A DNA stretch of 64,000 bases from Planctomycetota bacterium (GCA_022711755.1 JAKLEA010000016.1:1-64000); one strand, 5' to 3'. Positions 27,983 to 38,500 are shown, counted from the stretch's first letter. The notes: generated by a model from the sequence alone, not told the origin. Numbers and translations: made by a program.

Positions 27983-29062
27983 TCACTCGACATGCGCCTG
28001 CTCCGTCCCCGCCCGCATCTCGCCGATGCGCCACGCCCGGAAGCCGCTCCTGGAGAGTCTTTCAAGCGCGGCTCCGGCGAACTCGGGCCGTATGGCCACA
28101 AGGAATCCTATTCCCATATTATACTCGCTGAACATCCTGTCGGGTGGGATTCCGCCAATGTCCCTCAGAATATCAAAGATTCTCGGCGTCTCCCACGCGA
28201 CCCGGCGGACGTCCGCGTCCAGTCCCGGGCGCAGCAGCGAGCGCAGCGCGGCAATCAGACCGCCCTCCCTCGCGTGCGCCAGGCCTGAGACCACGCGCTT
28301 GACCTTATAGGCTGAAATGACCGCGCGGACGGCCTCGGCATACATGCGGGTCGGCCTTAGAAGCTCATCGCAAACCGTCCCCTCGATGCCGTATTCGCCG
28401 AGTGGATGCCTGACGCTCAGACCGGCCTTGTCCATAAGTGTTTCCCGCGCGCTCTCGTAGCCCGCATTGTGAACGCCGTTGGAAGCGATTCCGATGATTG
28501 CGTCGCCCGGCTCAGGCAGTTCGGGTGGGATCATCCGCCCCCTCTCCGCCGCACCGACCGTGAATCCGACGACGTCGTATTCGCCCGGGCGCATCGTCTC
28601 GCGCCCCTCCACGTCGTCCCCGCCCAGGAAGACGCAACGAGCTTCCGAACAAGCCCTGCCGACGCCATCGTAGAAGCCGGCGCGCGTCTGCGGCTCCACG
28701 CCGCAGGCGCTCATGTAGCTCATAAAGAAAAGCGGCTGGGCGGCGCGCGCGCAAAGCTCGTTCACGCCGACGGCGACCAGTTCCGCCCCCGCCATGTCGT
28801 GGCGGCCCATTCCTATCGCAAGCTGCTGCTTTGGACCGACGCCGGACGCCGCCCCCATCAGGACAGGCTCGCGGTAATGCTCCGCAAAAATGCCCATGCG
28901 GCTGCCGAAGGCGAATGCGGCGCCGGGTACGGCGGTTGACTCGATGACCCGGTGGTCGAAGGTGCGTTTCATCGCGCCCTCGATCATGCGGGCTATGTCC
29001 CGGCTGTTCTCATTGTCAGGGGTGAAATCTGCCACTTCAGTTGCCAGGGTTGCCTTGACCAT
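27983..29062 (-). CDS. Divergent PurM/AIR synthetase-fold paralogue
   Basis: 359 residues from the ATG at 29062; upstream residues to 29110 look spurious. The PurM fold is recognisable from end to end: YREPVLMGAASGVG, AAQPLFFMSYMSACG, a GGDD block, EYDVVGFTVGA, GVHNAGYE, and a SEYNMGIGFLVAI near the C-terminus. Several ligand-binding residues of genuine AIR synthetase are changed: DGVGTK is SGVGPK, HDT is HDM, VND is VNE, GGETAEMPG is GGDDVEGRE, and the AHLTGGG loop is AHAREGG. So a different or lost activity is likely. It should not be taken as purM without checking; a true purM may lie elsewhere. Confidence 0.75.
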   Translation of the reverse strand: MVKATLATEVADFTPDNENSRDIARMIEGAMKRTFDHRVIESTAVPGAAFAFGSRMGIFAEHYREPVLMGAASGVGPKQQLAIGMGRHDMAGAELVAVGVNELCARAAQPLFFMSYMSACGVEPQTRAGFYDGVGRACSEARCVFLGGDDVEGRETMRPGEYDVVGFTVGAAERGRMIPPELPEPGDAIIGIASNGVHNAGYESARETLMDKAGLSVRHPLGEYGIEGTVCDELLRPTRMYAEAVRAVISAYKVKRVVSGLAHAREGGLIAALRSLLRPGLDADVRRVAWETPRIFDILRDIGGIPPDRMFSEYNMGIGFLVAIRPEFAGAALERLSRSGFRAWRIGEMRAGTEQAHVE

Positions 29063-29113
29063 ATTCGGCTTTCGTCGGCTTGTTCTATCACGCCGCGCGC
29101 ATCTGAACAACCC

Positions 29114-30055
29114 TCATGCCAGTTGCTTGAGGCGTTCGCACGTATTCACCAGCAGCATCATCGCCGTCCTGTCCACGCTGCGCCGCGCGAGCAGTTCCGC
29201 CGGATCGGGATTGGCCAGTATCTTCAACGTATTCACAACCTCCTGCTTCAGCAGGTCTTCGATAACAATCTCCGCGCCGTCGGCGTCCGTGAGCGTTGTA
29301 TGGTACTCGCCGTCAAGCTCCCGCCCGCCGATATCCATCCGCGCGTCGTCAATGGAAATCCATCGCTGCGGTTTCATGTAGCCGCCGGCAAGCTGTAGCT
29401 CCATCCGCACGACCCTTTCGGACTTCCCCACGGTCAGGTCCAGAACGATGTCCGCCCCCTGTTCGGTCCTGTTCCGTATCTTCATCGAGTCAACGTCGCA
29501 TCCCGCCTCGTTCGGGCGCACCAATGTTCCCAGACCCACAAATACGTGGTACGCAAGGTCAATCCAAAGCTCCACGATGGGCCGGGCGCGTCTGACTTCG
29601 AACCGCATCCCGAAATGCTTCATCGGAACAGGCAGGTGCGGCTGAAGGTAGCGGTACTGGCCCACGAAGAGCAGTGTGCGGGAGTTTTCATCGGCGATCG
29701 CATAAAGGGCGTCCAGGCGTTTCATCATCGAGTCGGCGTCCGCCGAATCGTCCCATAGCGGCGGCTTCTCGCAGAGGACGTGTGCTCCGGCGCGCAGCGC
29801 CTCCGCCGCGAACGTCTCGTGCAGTTCGGGCGGCGTGGCCACAATCACAAGCTCCGGCGAGACCTTCCGGAGCATCTTGCCCGCGTCCTTGTAGAGGGCC
29901 GGCTCTATGCCAAGCGACTCCTTGAGCGCGATGCCCGTCGCCCCGACGGTCTCCTTGGTGCGCCCGACCACCGCCTCGACCGACCCGCCCAGCTTCGTGA
30001 TCCACTTGCAGTGGTGCTTGCCTATCCCGCTTGCCCCGATCACAGCCGTTCTCAT
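29114..30055 (-). CDS. Gfo/Idh/MocA family oxidoreductase (short)
   Basis: 313 residues from the ATG at 30055, with AGGGAGA upstream. Rossmann fold start TAVIGASGIGKHHCKW, NAD-binding acidic region, and the CEKPP signature near residue 107. The C-terminal part is shorter and more divergent than in the enzyme at 8506-9489, and the usual DxGxH active-site motif was not located with confidence. It is the first gene of the seven-gene minus-strand run. The substrate is probably a sugar or a cyclitol; not resolved. Confidence 0.82.
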   Translation of the reverse strand: MRTAVIGASGIGKHHCKWITKLGGSVEAVVGRTKETVGATGIALKESLGIEPALYKDAGKMLRKVSPELVIVATPPELHETFAAEALRAGAHVLCEKPPLWDDSADADSMMKRLDALYAIADENSRTLLFVGQYRYLQPHLPVPMKHFGMRFEVRRARPIVELWIDLAYHVFVGLGTLVRPNEAGCDVDSMKIRNRTEQGADIVLDLTVGKSERVVRMELQLAGGYMKPQRWISIDDARMDIGGRELDGEYHTTLTDADGAEIVIEDLLKQEVVNTLKILANPDPAELLARRSVDRTAMMLLVNTCERLKQLA

Positions 30056-30070
30056 GGCGATCTCCCTCAT

Positions 30071-30592
30071 ATTTCAATGGGTCCAGAAGACGATCCGAAC
30101 CACGCCGGAAAATCATAACATAATTATCCGCGGGGGGGAACTGTGAGGTGAAACAGCAAATGGAAAATCAGAAAAAAGTCCCTGATAACGGTGACGTTAT
30201 CTTGCTGATGTTCGCGCGACGCAGTGACGAATTCCTGGTTCTGGATGCGCCCCGAACGGATGACTTTCCTGGCTGTGCAGCGCAACCATATAATGCGGGT
30301 ATCAGTAATGGTTGGAGTAACCTTTGATTCTTCCAGATCGTCCTGCCAATAAAATTAAGACCGGTCAAAGAGGACGTTCAAGCCCATGGACGCCGCGCCT
30401 TCCTACTGACAATCGCCATCATCAAGCCTTGACTCCGCTATGCCGCGGCCATTGAAAAACTCTATTTCCCCCCCCATCACGTCAGGCGGGCCCTCCTTTG
30501 ACAAGCCCGCCGGTTGAGCGACTGTTTATCTCATCAGTCCCTTGCGCGGCACGGGTGCGGAACTGTTGATGCTGATCATGTGGGATGTGCCG
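30071..30592. other. Gene-free gap with a palindrome
   Basis: No gene was found in this 522-base gap between two minus-strand genes. It contains a perfect 7-bp hairpin GATAACG (30184-30190) with a GTGA loop and CGTTATC (30195-30201). On the minus strand the hairpin is followed 6 bases later by a run of six T, so a terminator is possible, though it is 390 bases past the GH gene. A GGCGGGC/GCCCGCC hairpin lies at about 30484-30511 without a T-run. Otherwise nothing recognised. Confidence 0.35.
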
Positions 30593-32989
30593 CTACTCCT
30601 GAAGTTGCATATTGCCGCCGCGCTCCACACGGAAGGCGAAATCATTCATGGTCGGCGGGGTTGTGAATGACAACCTTCCGCCGGCGGCTTCAATGATCTC
30701 GGAGGTCAGCCATTTCCCGGCATAGGTGTCGTATAACCGCAAGAGCCATTTGCCGTCCGTAAATCCCACCAGCGTGAGTCTTCCCGGCGGCTGTTCCTCG
30801 ATTGGAACTCCTGCCAGACGATTATGCCAGGTATGCGCGGTGTTCTGAATCCATCCGACGGCGAGGTCGTCTGAGCGGATTCCCATCACGCGCAGTTGCG
30901 GTCCTTCCGTCTGAAATTCGCTTTCGAATCTGAAATTGCGGACAAGGAACCAGTCGTTGCCCGTGTTTTCAACGGAGATTATGTGTCTGCCTTTTGGGAC
31001 TGCGATGCTGTAATCGCCCGCATGACACGTGTATGACCCCAGCCTCAGCAACAGGCGGCTGCCGTCGTCCGGGAAGTCCTTGAAGATGACGGGGCGATGG
31101 TCCAGGCTGATGTTCAGGTTCGCGCCGCCGTATTCGCTGACGGTGTTGAGGTTGATGACGAAACGCCCGTCGGTGGGGAAATCCACAACGAAAATCGCGG
31201 GATTGTGGAGAGATGGATGATTGCGGATGCCGTGGAAGATGCCGGGCAGGAGATCCGCCGGGGAAAGTTTTCCGCCAGACGTCAGTTCGAACTGGTTCGG
31301 AGCGTTCTGCGGCGATTTTTCCCAGGACGGGTTTGCGGGAAGCAGATCAACCGAGCGTCTCGGGATTGCGCGGGCGGGATCCGCCCAGACCAGGTTTTCC
31401 ACCTCAAGGGGCGAGAATCTGCGGGTGTTTAGCGGAAGGTCCGCGACAAACCGCGCCGCAGGGGTCAGCACGTCGTAAAGTCCGAGGGGATGGACGTAAT
31501 CGTTCCAATACCAGACCATGCCGGAACCGGCTGCTCCGGAAGCGATGCTTGACCACGCGACGTTGTGCATGACCAGCCCGTCCGGATCGCTTTCTTGCGG
31601 GTTCTTTTTGAATTCATTCTCGCTTGCGTAACCGACGCCGAACTCGCCGAAGAGATGCGGTTTGCCGAACGCCTTTGATTTCCTGGCGTGGACGGACGAG
31701 ACGAGCGCAGGGAAGTCCTTTGCCCCGTATGCGTGGCTCTGGACGAAGTCAATGCCGGCAAGCCGGTCAATTTCCGCCCCGGCGTTCCAGCCCGCGTAAC
31801 TCGTCGTAACAAGGTGATTGAAGGGGTCGAGCCTTCTGATTTCCGCGGACATTTCATCGTGCCATTTGGCGACGTTCTCAGGCTCGTATTGCTCGATTAT
31901 GTCAACCTCGTTCCAGAATTCCCACGCCCATAGGGAGGTGGAATATCCCCAGCGCGCGATGATGTAGCGCAGTTTGCGCTTTGTGAGATCGCGGGCCTTC
32001 TCGTCGGTGAAGAACTCGCGCGGCTCCTTGATCCATCCGCCGTTTTCGACCGCGCAGGGCTGGATATTCCACGCCGGATACGGGTCAATCCGGCGCAGCA
32101 TGTTGAAGCTGTCCATGCAGAACATCACCTGGATGCCGTTCTCGCGGCAAAGCTCGATGATGTGATCCAGCCGCCACGCAGTGTCCTGTTTGTATTTGCC
32201 TGCGCCGGCGTCGGAGCGCCACTTTTCGCTGATTTCAAGGCAGTGGTCCCATGCCGGGCGCAGCCATGTGCGGATGCAGTTGCCGCCGGCTTCCTTCAGC
32301 CTTCCGCACCAGAGATCGTAGTCGTAGGTCCCGCCGCTGCATCCGAAGCGCCCGGCCGGACCGGGCCAGCACATGTTCTCCCCCACCGCGTAGAAGAGCG
32401 AGCCGTCGTCAAACTCGAAATATGCCGGATTGGCCTTTGCAAGCCGGATGAAACCTTTTCTGTCCGATGGGACGCACTCGAACGAGATATCTCCGTATCG
32501 GATCGCCTGCCCGCCGGCGTTCGCCCGGATGCCGCAGGAATAGGCTCCGACCTCGGCGGGGCAGAATCTGATCTTCCAGAGCGGTCTGCCTGAGCGATTC
32601 AACTGCTCGGTCATGCCTTCCCCGCCCTTGCTGCGGTCATATGCCTGGTAGAAGAAGGCGGGTATGGATAGGCACTTGCCGGAGGAAGATGTGAAGTCGC
32701 CCCAGATGTCAATCTGGTTCGGATCGAACGGGTTATCCCAGGGGCCGGACATTTCGAAGGTCAGTTCAAACTTGTCGAATCGCTCGACCTTAACACGATT
32801 CAGCGTCACGCTCCCCAGGGAAAGCGGTCCGCCGGAGGCAAGGGGCACGACAAGCGGATGTTCTTCAGCCGACGCCATTCCAGTCCCTCCGAAGGCAAGG
32901 AGAACCACCAACAAGGCGGCAATGCGGAGTATGAAACCCCGCCGTGGGGATGCGGATTGATTCGGGCATATATGCTTGTCGGCTGTCAT
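30593..32989 (-). CDS. Secreted DUF5060 / GH5-like glycoside hydrolase
   Basis: 798 residues from the ATG at 32989, which overlaps the previous stop codon (ATGA) and has GGGAG upstream. A signal peptide covers about residues 20-42. A DUF5060 beta-sandwich occupies the first 110 mature residues (KVERFDKFELTFEMSGPWDNPFDP). The central TIM barrel shows the GH5-type acid/base in WEFWNEVD and the probable nucleophile Glu in LFGEFGVGY. The C-terminal 250 residues are beta-rich and may bind carbohydrate. Family relatives act on beta-mannans, galactans or agarose-like polymers; the exact substrate is not resolvable. It is coupled to the Uro-D-like gene. Confidence 0.83.
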   Translation of the reverse strand: MTADKHICPNQSASPRRGFILRIAALLVVLLAFGGTGMASAEEHPLVVPLASGGPLSLGSVTLNRVKVERFDKFELTFEMSGPWDNPFDPNQIDIWGDFTSSSGKCLSIPAFFYQAYDRSKGGEGMTEQLNRSGRPLWKIRFCPAEVGAYSCGIRANAGGQAIRYGDISFECVPSDRKGFIRLAKANPAYFEFDDGSLFYAVGENMCWPGPAGRFGCSGGTYDYDLWCGRLKEAGGNCIRTWLRPAWDHCLEISEKWRSDAGAGKYKQDTAWRLDHIIELCRENGIQVMFCMDSFNMLRRIDPYPAWNIQPCAVENGGWIKEPREFFTDEKARDLTKRKLRYIIARWGYSTSLWAWEFWNEVDIIEQYEPENVAKWHDEMSAEIRRLDPFNHLVTTSYAGWNAGAEIDRLAGIDFVQSHAYGAKDFPALVSSVHARKSKAFGKPHLFGEFGVGYASENEFKKNPQESDPDGLVMHNVAWSSIASGAAGSGMVWYWNDYVHPLGLYDVLTPAARFVADLPLNTRRFSPLEVENLVWADPARAIPRRSVDLLPANPSWEKSPQNAPNQFELTSGGKLSPADLLPGIFHGIRNHPSLHNPAIFVVDFPTDGRFVINLNTVSEYGGANLNISLDHRPVIFKDFPDDGSRLLLRLGSYTCHAGDYSIAVPKGRHIISVENTGNDWFLVRNFRFESEFQTEGPQLRVMGIRSDDLAVGWIQNTAHTWHNRLAGVPIEEQPPGRLTLVGFTDGKWLLRLYDTYAGKWLTSEIIEAAGGRLSFTTPPTMNDFAFRVERGGNMQLQE

Positions 32990-34005
32990 GATTCTCCCGC
33001 AAGTTGCCACGCCTCTGCCAGAAACGCCTTGATGTTTTCCAGCGGGACATCTTCCATCAGCGAGATTGACGGCGCAAGGATGAAACCGCCCTCCTGTCCG
33101 AGTTCCGTCGCGACCCGGCGGACTTCGGAACGGACCTCACTGGCTTCCGCTGACCGCATGACGTCCTGTGTTCCAACCCCGCCGTAGAGGGTCAGCTTCC
33201 CCTTTGTCATTTCCATTATCGTCTTGACGTTCTGGCATTCAGGCTGGACCGGATGCAGGGCATCAACGCCAATTCCCGGAAGGTCTGCGGCAATCTCCCT
33301 GACGCAGCCGCATGAGTGAAGAAAGAACGCCCGCCCCAGTTCATGAGAAACGGCGGCGAGTCTTTCGACACGTGGCGCGATGAATCGCCGCCACGTCTCC
33401 GGACGCATCATGAGCGACGCCTGCGCGCCATAATCATCCGAAAGGAAGAAAGCGTCGCACTGAATGCCGGACATGAGGCGCATGGTTCTGGAAATGCGTT
33501 CGGTCAGTGCGTCGAGAAGCCTTTCCATGCCGTCCGGGTCGAGATGGAAGTCCGTCAGGATTCCTTCCAATCCGCGCAAGAAATGCGCGCGTTCAAAGAG
33601 GTCGCCGACCCACGCGACGACGTATCCCGGGCGGGACGCCGCCTTTTCAGCAAGCGCCGAAACCTCCAGATCGGTCGGCAGGGGGGGAAGGTTGATTTCC
33701 GACGGTATGCCGTCGGGCCAGGGATGGCGATAAACGTGGCCTCTGTTGCTCGGGTCAACGGTCCAGACGACGCCGAACTCGTCGGCGGTCAGCCCCGCCC
33801 CCGCTTCGGTCCGTCGTTTTGGCAGCGAGACCCATGAGAGGCTGTTGCGCAGGGCGCGGTCGAGGTCGCTTCCGGAAAAGGCGTCGAGTATCCGGGCGGC
33901 GGCGGTCGGAAGGGCGTCAACGTGAAAGGGGATATGCCCGGGTCTGTGTTCAAGGGCGCCCTTTACTATGTTTGTCCGCCTTTGTTTGTCTTCGGTCAAT
34001 CCCAC
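32986..34005 (-). CDS. Uroporphyrinogen decarboxylase (URO-D) superfamily protein
   Basis: 339 residues from a GTG at 34005 with GGGG six bases before it. The TIM-barrel URO-D fold is recognisable by LHSCGCV near residue 230, ALHPVQPE, LYGGVGTQDV and PLENIKAFL. In the corrinoid methyltransferase branch (MtaA/MtbA) the zinc site is H-x-C plus a later Cys in SPGCGIP. Here H-S-C is present but that last segment reads APSISLM, so the third ligand is missing. This branch is expanded in Planctomycetota and Lentisphaerota with no assigned function and often sits beside sugar enzymes, as here. It is not heme-biosynthetic HemE. Confidence 0.78.
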   Translation of the reverse strand: MGLTEDKQRRTNIVKGALEHRPGHIPFHVDALPTAAARILDAFSGSDLDRALRNSLSWVSLPKRRTEAGAGLTADEFGVVWTVDPSNRGHVYRHPWPDGIPSEINLPPLPTDLEVSALAEKAASRPGYVVAWVGDLFERAHFLRGLEGILTDFHLDPDGMERLLDALTERISRTMRLMSGIQCDAFFLSDDYGAQASLMMRPETWRRFIAPRVERLAAVSHELGRAFFLHSCGCVREIAADLPGIGVDALHPVQPECQNVKTIMEMTKGKLTLYGGVGTQDVMRSAEASEVRSEVRRVATELGQEGGFILAPSISLMEDVPLENIKAFLAEAWQLAGES

Positions 34006-34020
34006 CTTAATCCCCGCGTT

Positions 34021-34044
34021 GTCTGGAACGGCGCACAGCCAGAC
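34021..34044. promoter_or_regulatory. Inverted repeat in divergent promoter region
   Basis: A perfect inverted repeat GTCTGG (34021-34026) and CCAGAC (34039-34044), 12 bases apart, lies in the 89 bases between the divergent Uro-D-like and DUF58 genes. A TACTAT element (34047-34052) follows on the plus strand. This is a reasonable operator candidate; no regulator is known. Confidence 0.3.
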
Positions 34045-34094
34045 GATACTATATTGGGCGACGCCTGATTCATCAACCGCAACCGGAAGCGCAT

Positions 34095-35405
34095 ATGCTC
34101 TGTTCCCGCAGGTTCTTGATCTTCATGGCCGCCGGGCTTGCGCCCGCGCTTGCCTGTATTCTCGATGAACGATTCATCCCGTTACTGATTGTTTATGACG
34201 TCTTTCTCTGCTGTCTGCTCCTTCTGGATTTCCTCACGATTCCGGGAGCCGGCGCGCTGCGGGCTGAGAGGGATTGCCCCGATGTTGTGTCTCACGGCCT
34301 GCCGCTTCGCATAACGCTGCGTTTCTTCAACTATTCCAGACACCCGCTGCGCGTAGAGTTCAACGATTCGCCGCCTTCGTCCTTTGAATCGGAGACTTGT
34401 CGCGGCAGCGCGGTCATCCCGGCTGGGGAGGCGATTGATGTCCGGTATGAGGCAGCGCCGTCCGAGCGGGGGGATTATGAATTCGGGGATTTGTTCTGCC
34501 GCCTGTACGGACGGCTGGGGATGGCGGTCCGCAGCCGCAGGCTTTCGTTGTCCGCCCGGGTGTCCGTTTATCCCGATCTGGCCGCGATAAGCAGGCGCGA
34601 TTATCTGCGCGCGCCGAGCGTCTGCCTGCGTTCCGGAACCAGAAGATTGCGCGCCATGGGGGAGGGATTCGAATTCGAGAGGCTGCGTGACCTTGTTCCC
34701 GGAGACGACAGCCGCCTGATTGACTGGAAGTCCACCGCAAAGCGGCGCAAGCTCACGTGCAGGCAGTATGAAATGGAGCGCGGGCAGAACGTCATGATCG
34801 CGCTTGACTGCGGGCGGCTGATGCGCCAGAGGGCGGGGCGGTTCTCGAAACTCGACTGGGCGGTCAACGCCGCGCTTTACCTGGCTTACGTGGCGGCGAT
34901 GAAGGACGATCACGTGGGGCTGGCCGTTTTCGACGAGGAGATTCGCGCCTTGCTCCCCCCGACGAAGGGCCGCAGACAACTGCCGCAGATAAGCCGCTGC
35001 CTTTACCGGGCAGCCGCCTCGCGCCTTGAATCCGACTACTCCACGGCGTTTTCTGCGATCAGCCGCTGCCTCCAACGGCGCTCGCTGATCGTGTTGTTCA
35101 CGGATATCGTCGAGCCTGACGTGTCCAGAAATCTGCTGGATCACATGCGCATGCTCGCCCCGCGCCACCTTCCGCTCTGCATTGCGATGGAGGACGAGAA
35201 CGTTACGGGAATTCTCGACCGGTATCCCGAAGCCGTTGACCACGTCTACGAGAAGGCCGTGGCAGTTGAGCTTCGGCGCGATACGGCAAAGGCAATCGCC
35301 ATCCTTGAGCGGGGGGGCGGGATTGCGCTGACGGCCCCGCCGGGGGCGCTGTCGCTGGCGGCGGCGGAGAAGTACCTTTCAATCAAGGCGAGGGGAGCGC
35401 TGTAA
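34095..35405 (+). CDS. DUF58 domain protein
   Basis: 436 residues. Two membrane segments near the N-terminus (residues about 7-45), then a periplasmic-looking segment, and the DUF58 signature ERLRDLVPGDDSRLIDWKSTAKRRKLTCRQYE at about 200-230. A vWA-like fold follows (VMIALDCGRLM, LIVLFTDIVEP). DUF58 proteins usually stand beside a MoxR ATPase and a transglutaminase or vWA partner. No MoxR is visible here, which is unusual. The gene is divergent from the Uro-D-like gene and ends 192 bases before the AT-rich gene that follows. Confidence 0.85.
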   Translation: MLCSRRFLIFMAAGLAPALACILDERFIPLLIVYDVFLCCLLLLDFLTIPGAGALRAERDCPDVVSHGLPLRITLRFFNYSRHPLRVEFNDSPPSSFESETCRGSAVIPAGEAIDVRYEAAPSERGDYEFGDLFCRLYGRLGMAVRSRRLSLSARVSVYPDLAAISRRDYLRAPSVCLRSGTRRLRAMGEGFEFERLRDLVPGDDSRLIDWKSTAKRRKLTCRQYEMERGQNVMIALDCGRLMRQRAGRFSKLDWAVNAALYLAYVAAMKDDHVGLAVFDEEIRALLPPTKGRRQLPQISRCLYRAAASRLESDYSTAFSAISRCLQRRSLIVLFTDIVEPDVSRNLLDHMRMLAPRHLPLCIAMEDENVTGILDRYPEAVDHVYEKAVAVELRRDTAKAIAILERGGGIALTAPPGALSLAAAEKYLSIKARGAL

Positions 35406-35597
35406 GAACAACCTCTGCGTAGGAACAGACTGTTGTTAGGGTAGCACCGATGGTATCATGGATAATGGGTTGGTCCTTTACCTCGACCAAGAAGATCAGG
35501 AAGTTCGAATGGGAACAACCACGGCGAGAATCCGTCTTGGTAACAGCGAAAGACAGAATGGTCCTCCAAATCATACCACTACCCACGAGGAGAAGAG

Positions 35598-38500
35598 ATG
35601 AAACTCCTAATTATGCACCTGAGTGACTTGCACATAACAGGCATCGAAGATCCCATTCTGGACAGAATGACCGCCATCGTTGATGCGGTTAAAAACATTG
35701 AGCGGGGTCTTAGCGGCGCATTCATGGTGATAAGCGGGGACGTCACTCAGTGTGGAAGTGACGACCAATACTTCGCTGCTGAAGCTTTCCTTGACGATTT
35801 GCGGAATAGCCTGTCTGAAAAGCTAACCACCTCAATAACAGGAAAAGCATGCGAAGTTCACAGAATCGCGGTACCTGGTAATCATGACTGTGACCTGTCC
35901 GCTTCGAACCACGAGCGCGAGAAAATTGCGAAAAGTGTAATCGAAAAACCGGAACTGATTCGAGATGCTCAGACCGTTCAGATTTGCACCGACGTACAGA
36001 AGTCGTTTTTCACCTTTTTAGATAGGATCGAGTCAAAACCCAGGGAATTTATTTCTTCAGAATTTCACAAACAGCTCTACTATGAATACAGTTTCAAATT
36101 CGGTGATGAAACTATCCGATTCCTCTGCTGCAACAGTGCTTGGCTATCGCGCCTAAATGAGCAACAAGGTAGTCTATATTTTCCGGCTGAAGCCATTGGC
36201 GGAACACCCCAAGATGTGCTTGACATTGCTGTGATGCATCACCCATTCAATTGGCTAGAGGCCGAATGTGCCAATCGTTTGGCGAAAAGAATCCGTGAAG
36301 TTGCCAGCTTCGTACTGACAGGGCACGAACATGACGCGGATAGATATACGTCGACCGGTATTCACGGAGAAGTTAATGAGTATCTTGAGGGTGGACTGCT
36401 GCAGGACAAGTTTGGCAGTCTCAGTACTTTCAATATACTCGTTGTTGACACGGTCGAACTTAAGCAGAAAGTCATGCGGCTCTCTTGGGATAACCAATTC
36501 TATGTTCCATTTGATACTTCCCATCGGTTAAATGGCACGAGTGAAAATGCTTGGCGTGATTACAGCATGAGTCATATCCGGCGCCAAAGTCAGTTTCTGC
36601 TGAACAAGGACTTTGTACGTACGTGCCTGGACGATCCGGGAGTTACCCTTGCACAGCAACACATCGAAAATGTTACTCTCCCGGACGTATTCGTTTGGCC
36701 AGATCTGCGCCAAGTGGCTGATCTTCCGAATGAACGTAGCACTTTGATAAAGGGTGATCATTTCCATGAAACTCTTTCTTCGAAGCGACACATGTTGATT
36801 GTTGGCGACAATTCAGCCGGTAAGTCAAGCCTGGCGAAGATGACATTTAGACATCTACATGAAGACGGTGCTGTCCCAATACTTCTAAGCGGGGAAGAAC
36901 GCTTCCCTAACGAGGACAAGCTGCGCGATCATCTTGAGAATGCGTTCTGTGTGCAATACGATCCTACGGCGTTAGAGGCATACAGGCAGCTTGACCTTGA
37001 TAGGATAGTAATAATAATTGATGACTACCACAAAATGCCTATCAAGAGAAGAGCCAAGAGGAAACTGGTTACCGCATTGAGCAGATATGCTGGAAGGATA
37101 ATCCTTCTCGCGCATGAATTTCAGCTCGCAGTTCACGATCTAACTCGTCCCGAAACAGTTGCTGAGGGAGGAATCAGATTTGACTGCTATCGGGTGCAAC
37201 CATTTGGGGCGCTGGCAATCAACAAACTGGTAGAGAAGTGGCTGAAATTGGGAGTTGAGGGAGATCCTGATGCACCCGACTTTACTCACCGGCACGCTGA
37301 AATAATGCGGATTCTGGAGATCCTCATAGGTAGGAACTACGTACCATCTTATCCTATCTATATACTCTCTGTCCTACAGGCAAATGAGGCAACGACTCCT
37401 ATTGATACACGGGCTAGTGCACACGGCTACTTCTATGAGTTGTTCATCAGGGCAGCCATAGCTACTGGTGGTAGTTCGGAACAGTATGACATAACTGCAG
37501 CATATCTTGCTCACTTGGCCTATCAAATGTTTTCGGACAGAGTCCATCAGATACCGGTTCAACGCCTCCAGCAGATACACGTCGAATATGAGAGGATATA
37601 TGCAATACGGATACCATTCGAGCAGAAGATTAACGCCCTACTAACAAAAAACATCCTGATAGACGTATGCAGGCAAATTCGTTTCAAGTATCGATACACG
37701 TATTTCTACTTTGTGGCAAGTTATCTTCGTGACCATATAGACTCTCCAGAAATCAAGAAATCCATAGCCATGATGGCAAAATCGCTGCATATTGATGAAT
37801 ATGCAAATATACTCTTGTTCCTTGCCCACCTGTCAAAGGATCCATTTATCGTTGAGGAAATGCTGTCGGCGGCAGAAGTACTCTATAGTGATTCGCCCAG
37901 AGCTAGGTTAGAGGACGAAGTGGAGTTTCTAAACAGACTGATGGCACGCGATACCAAACTGGTGTTAGAGGAACGTCCCCCGAGTGAAGTGCGTCGCGAC
38001 ATGGATAATGCGAAGGATGATGGTAACAATTGTAGCGACTCGGGTACGGCTCTGAACGAGCCGGTTGACATACCTGGGGAAGACGCATTCGATCCTACTG
38101 ACCCTTTGACCCGCCTTAATGCAGCATTGAAGACGCTGCAGATACTGGGGCAAATACTGCGGAATTTCCCGGGCTCAATTGCGGCAGAAAGGAAGGTTAA
38201 GATTGCCGACACATGTTTTGGGTTGGGCCTTCGCACTCTATCAGGCATAATAAGCCTCGTCAGGGACAGCGAGATCGAGTTACTGAACGAATTTGCGAAG
38301 ATAATCCATGAACACCATCCTGCGTTCCTACCCCTCACAATCAGGGAACGAGCATGTCAGACTGTTATTGCTCTTGCCGAGGTGATCGCATTTGGCATGA
38401 CTAGGCAAATATCCCGATCTTTGGGTTCGCCTGAGTTGTTCTTGACATATGAAAGTCTTAAGTCAACTGAGGATCCCGCGTCTGTTGATCTCATCCATGC

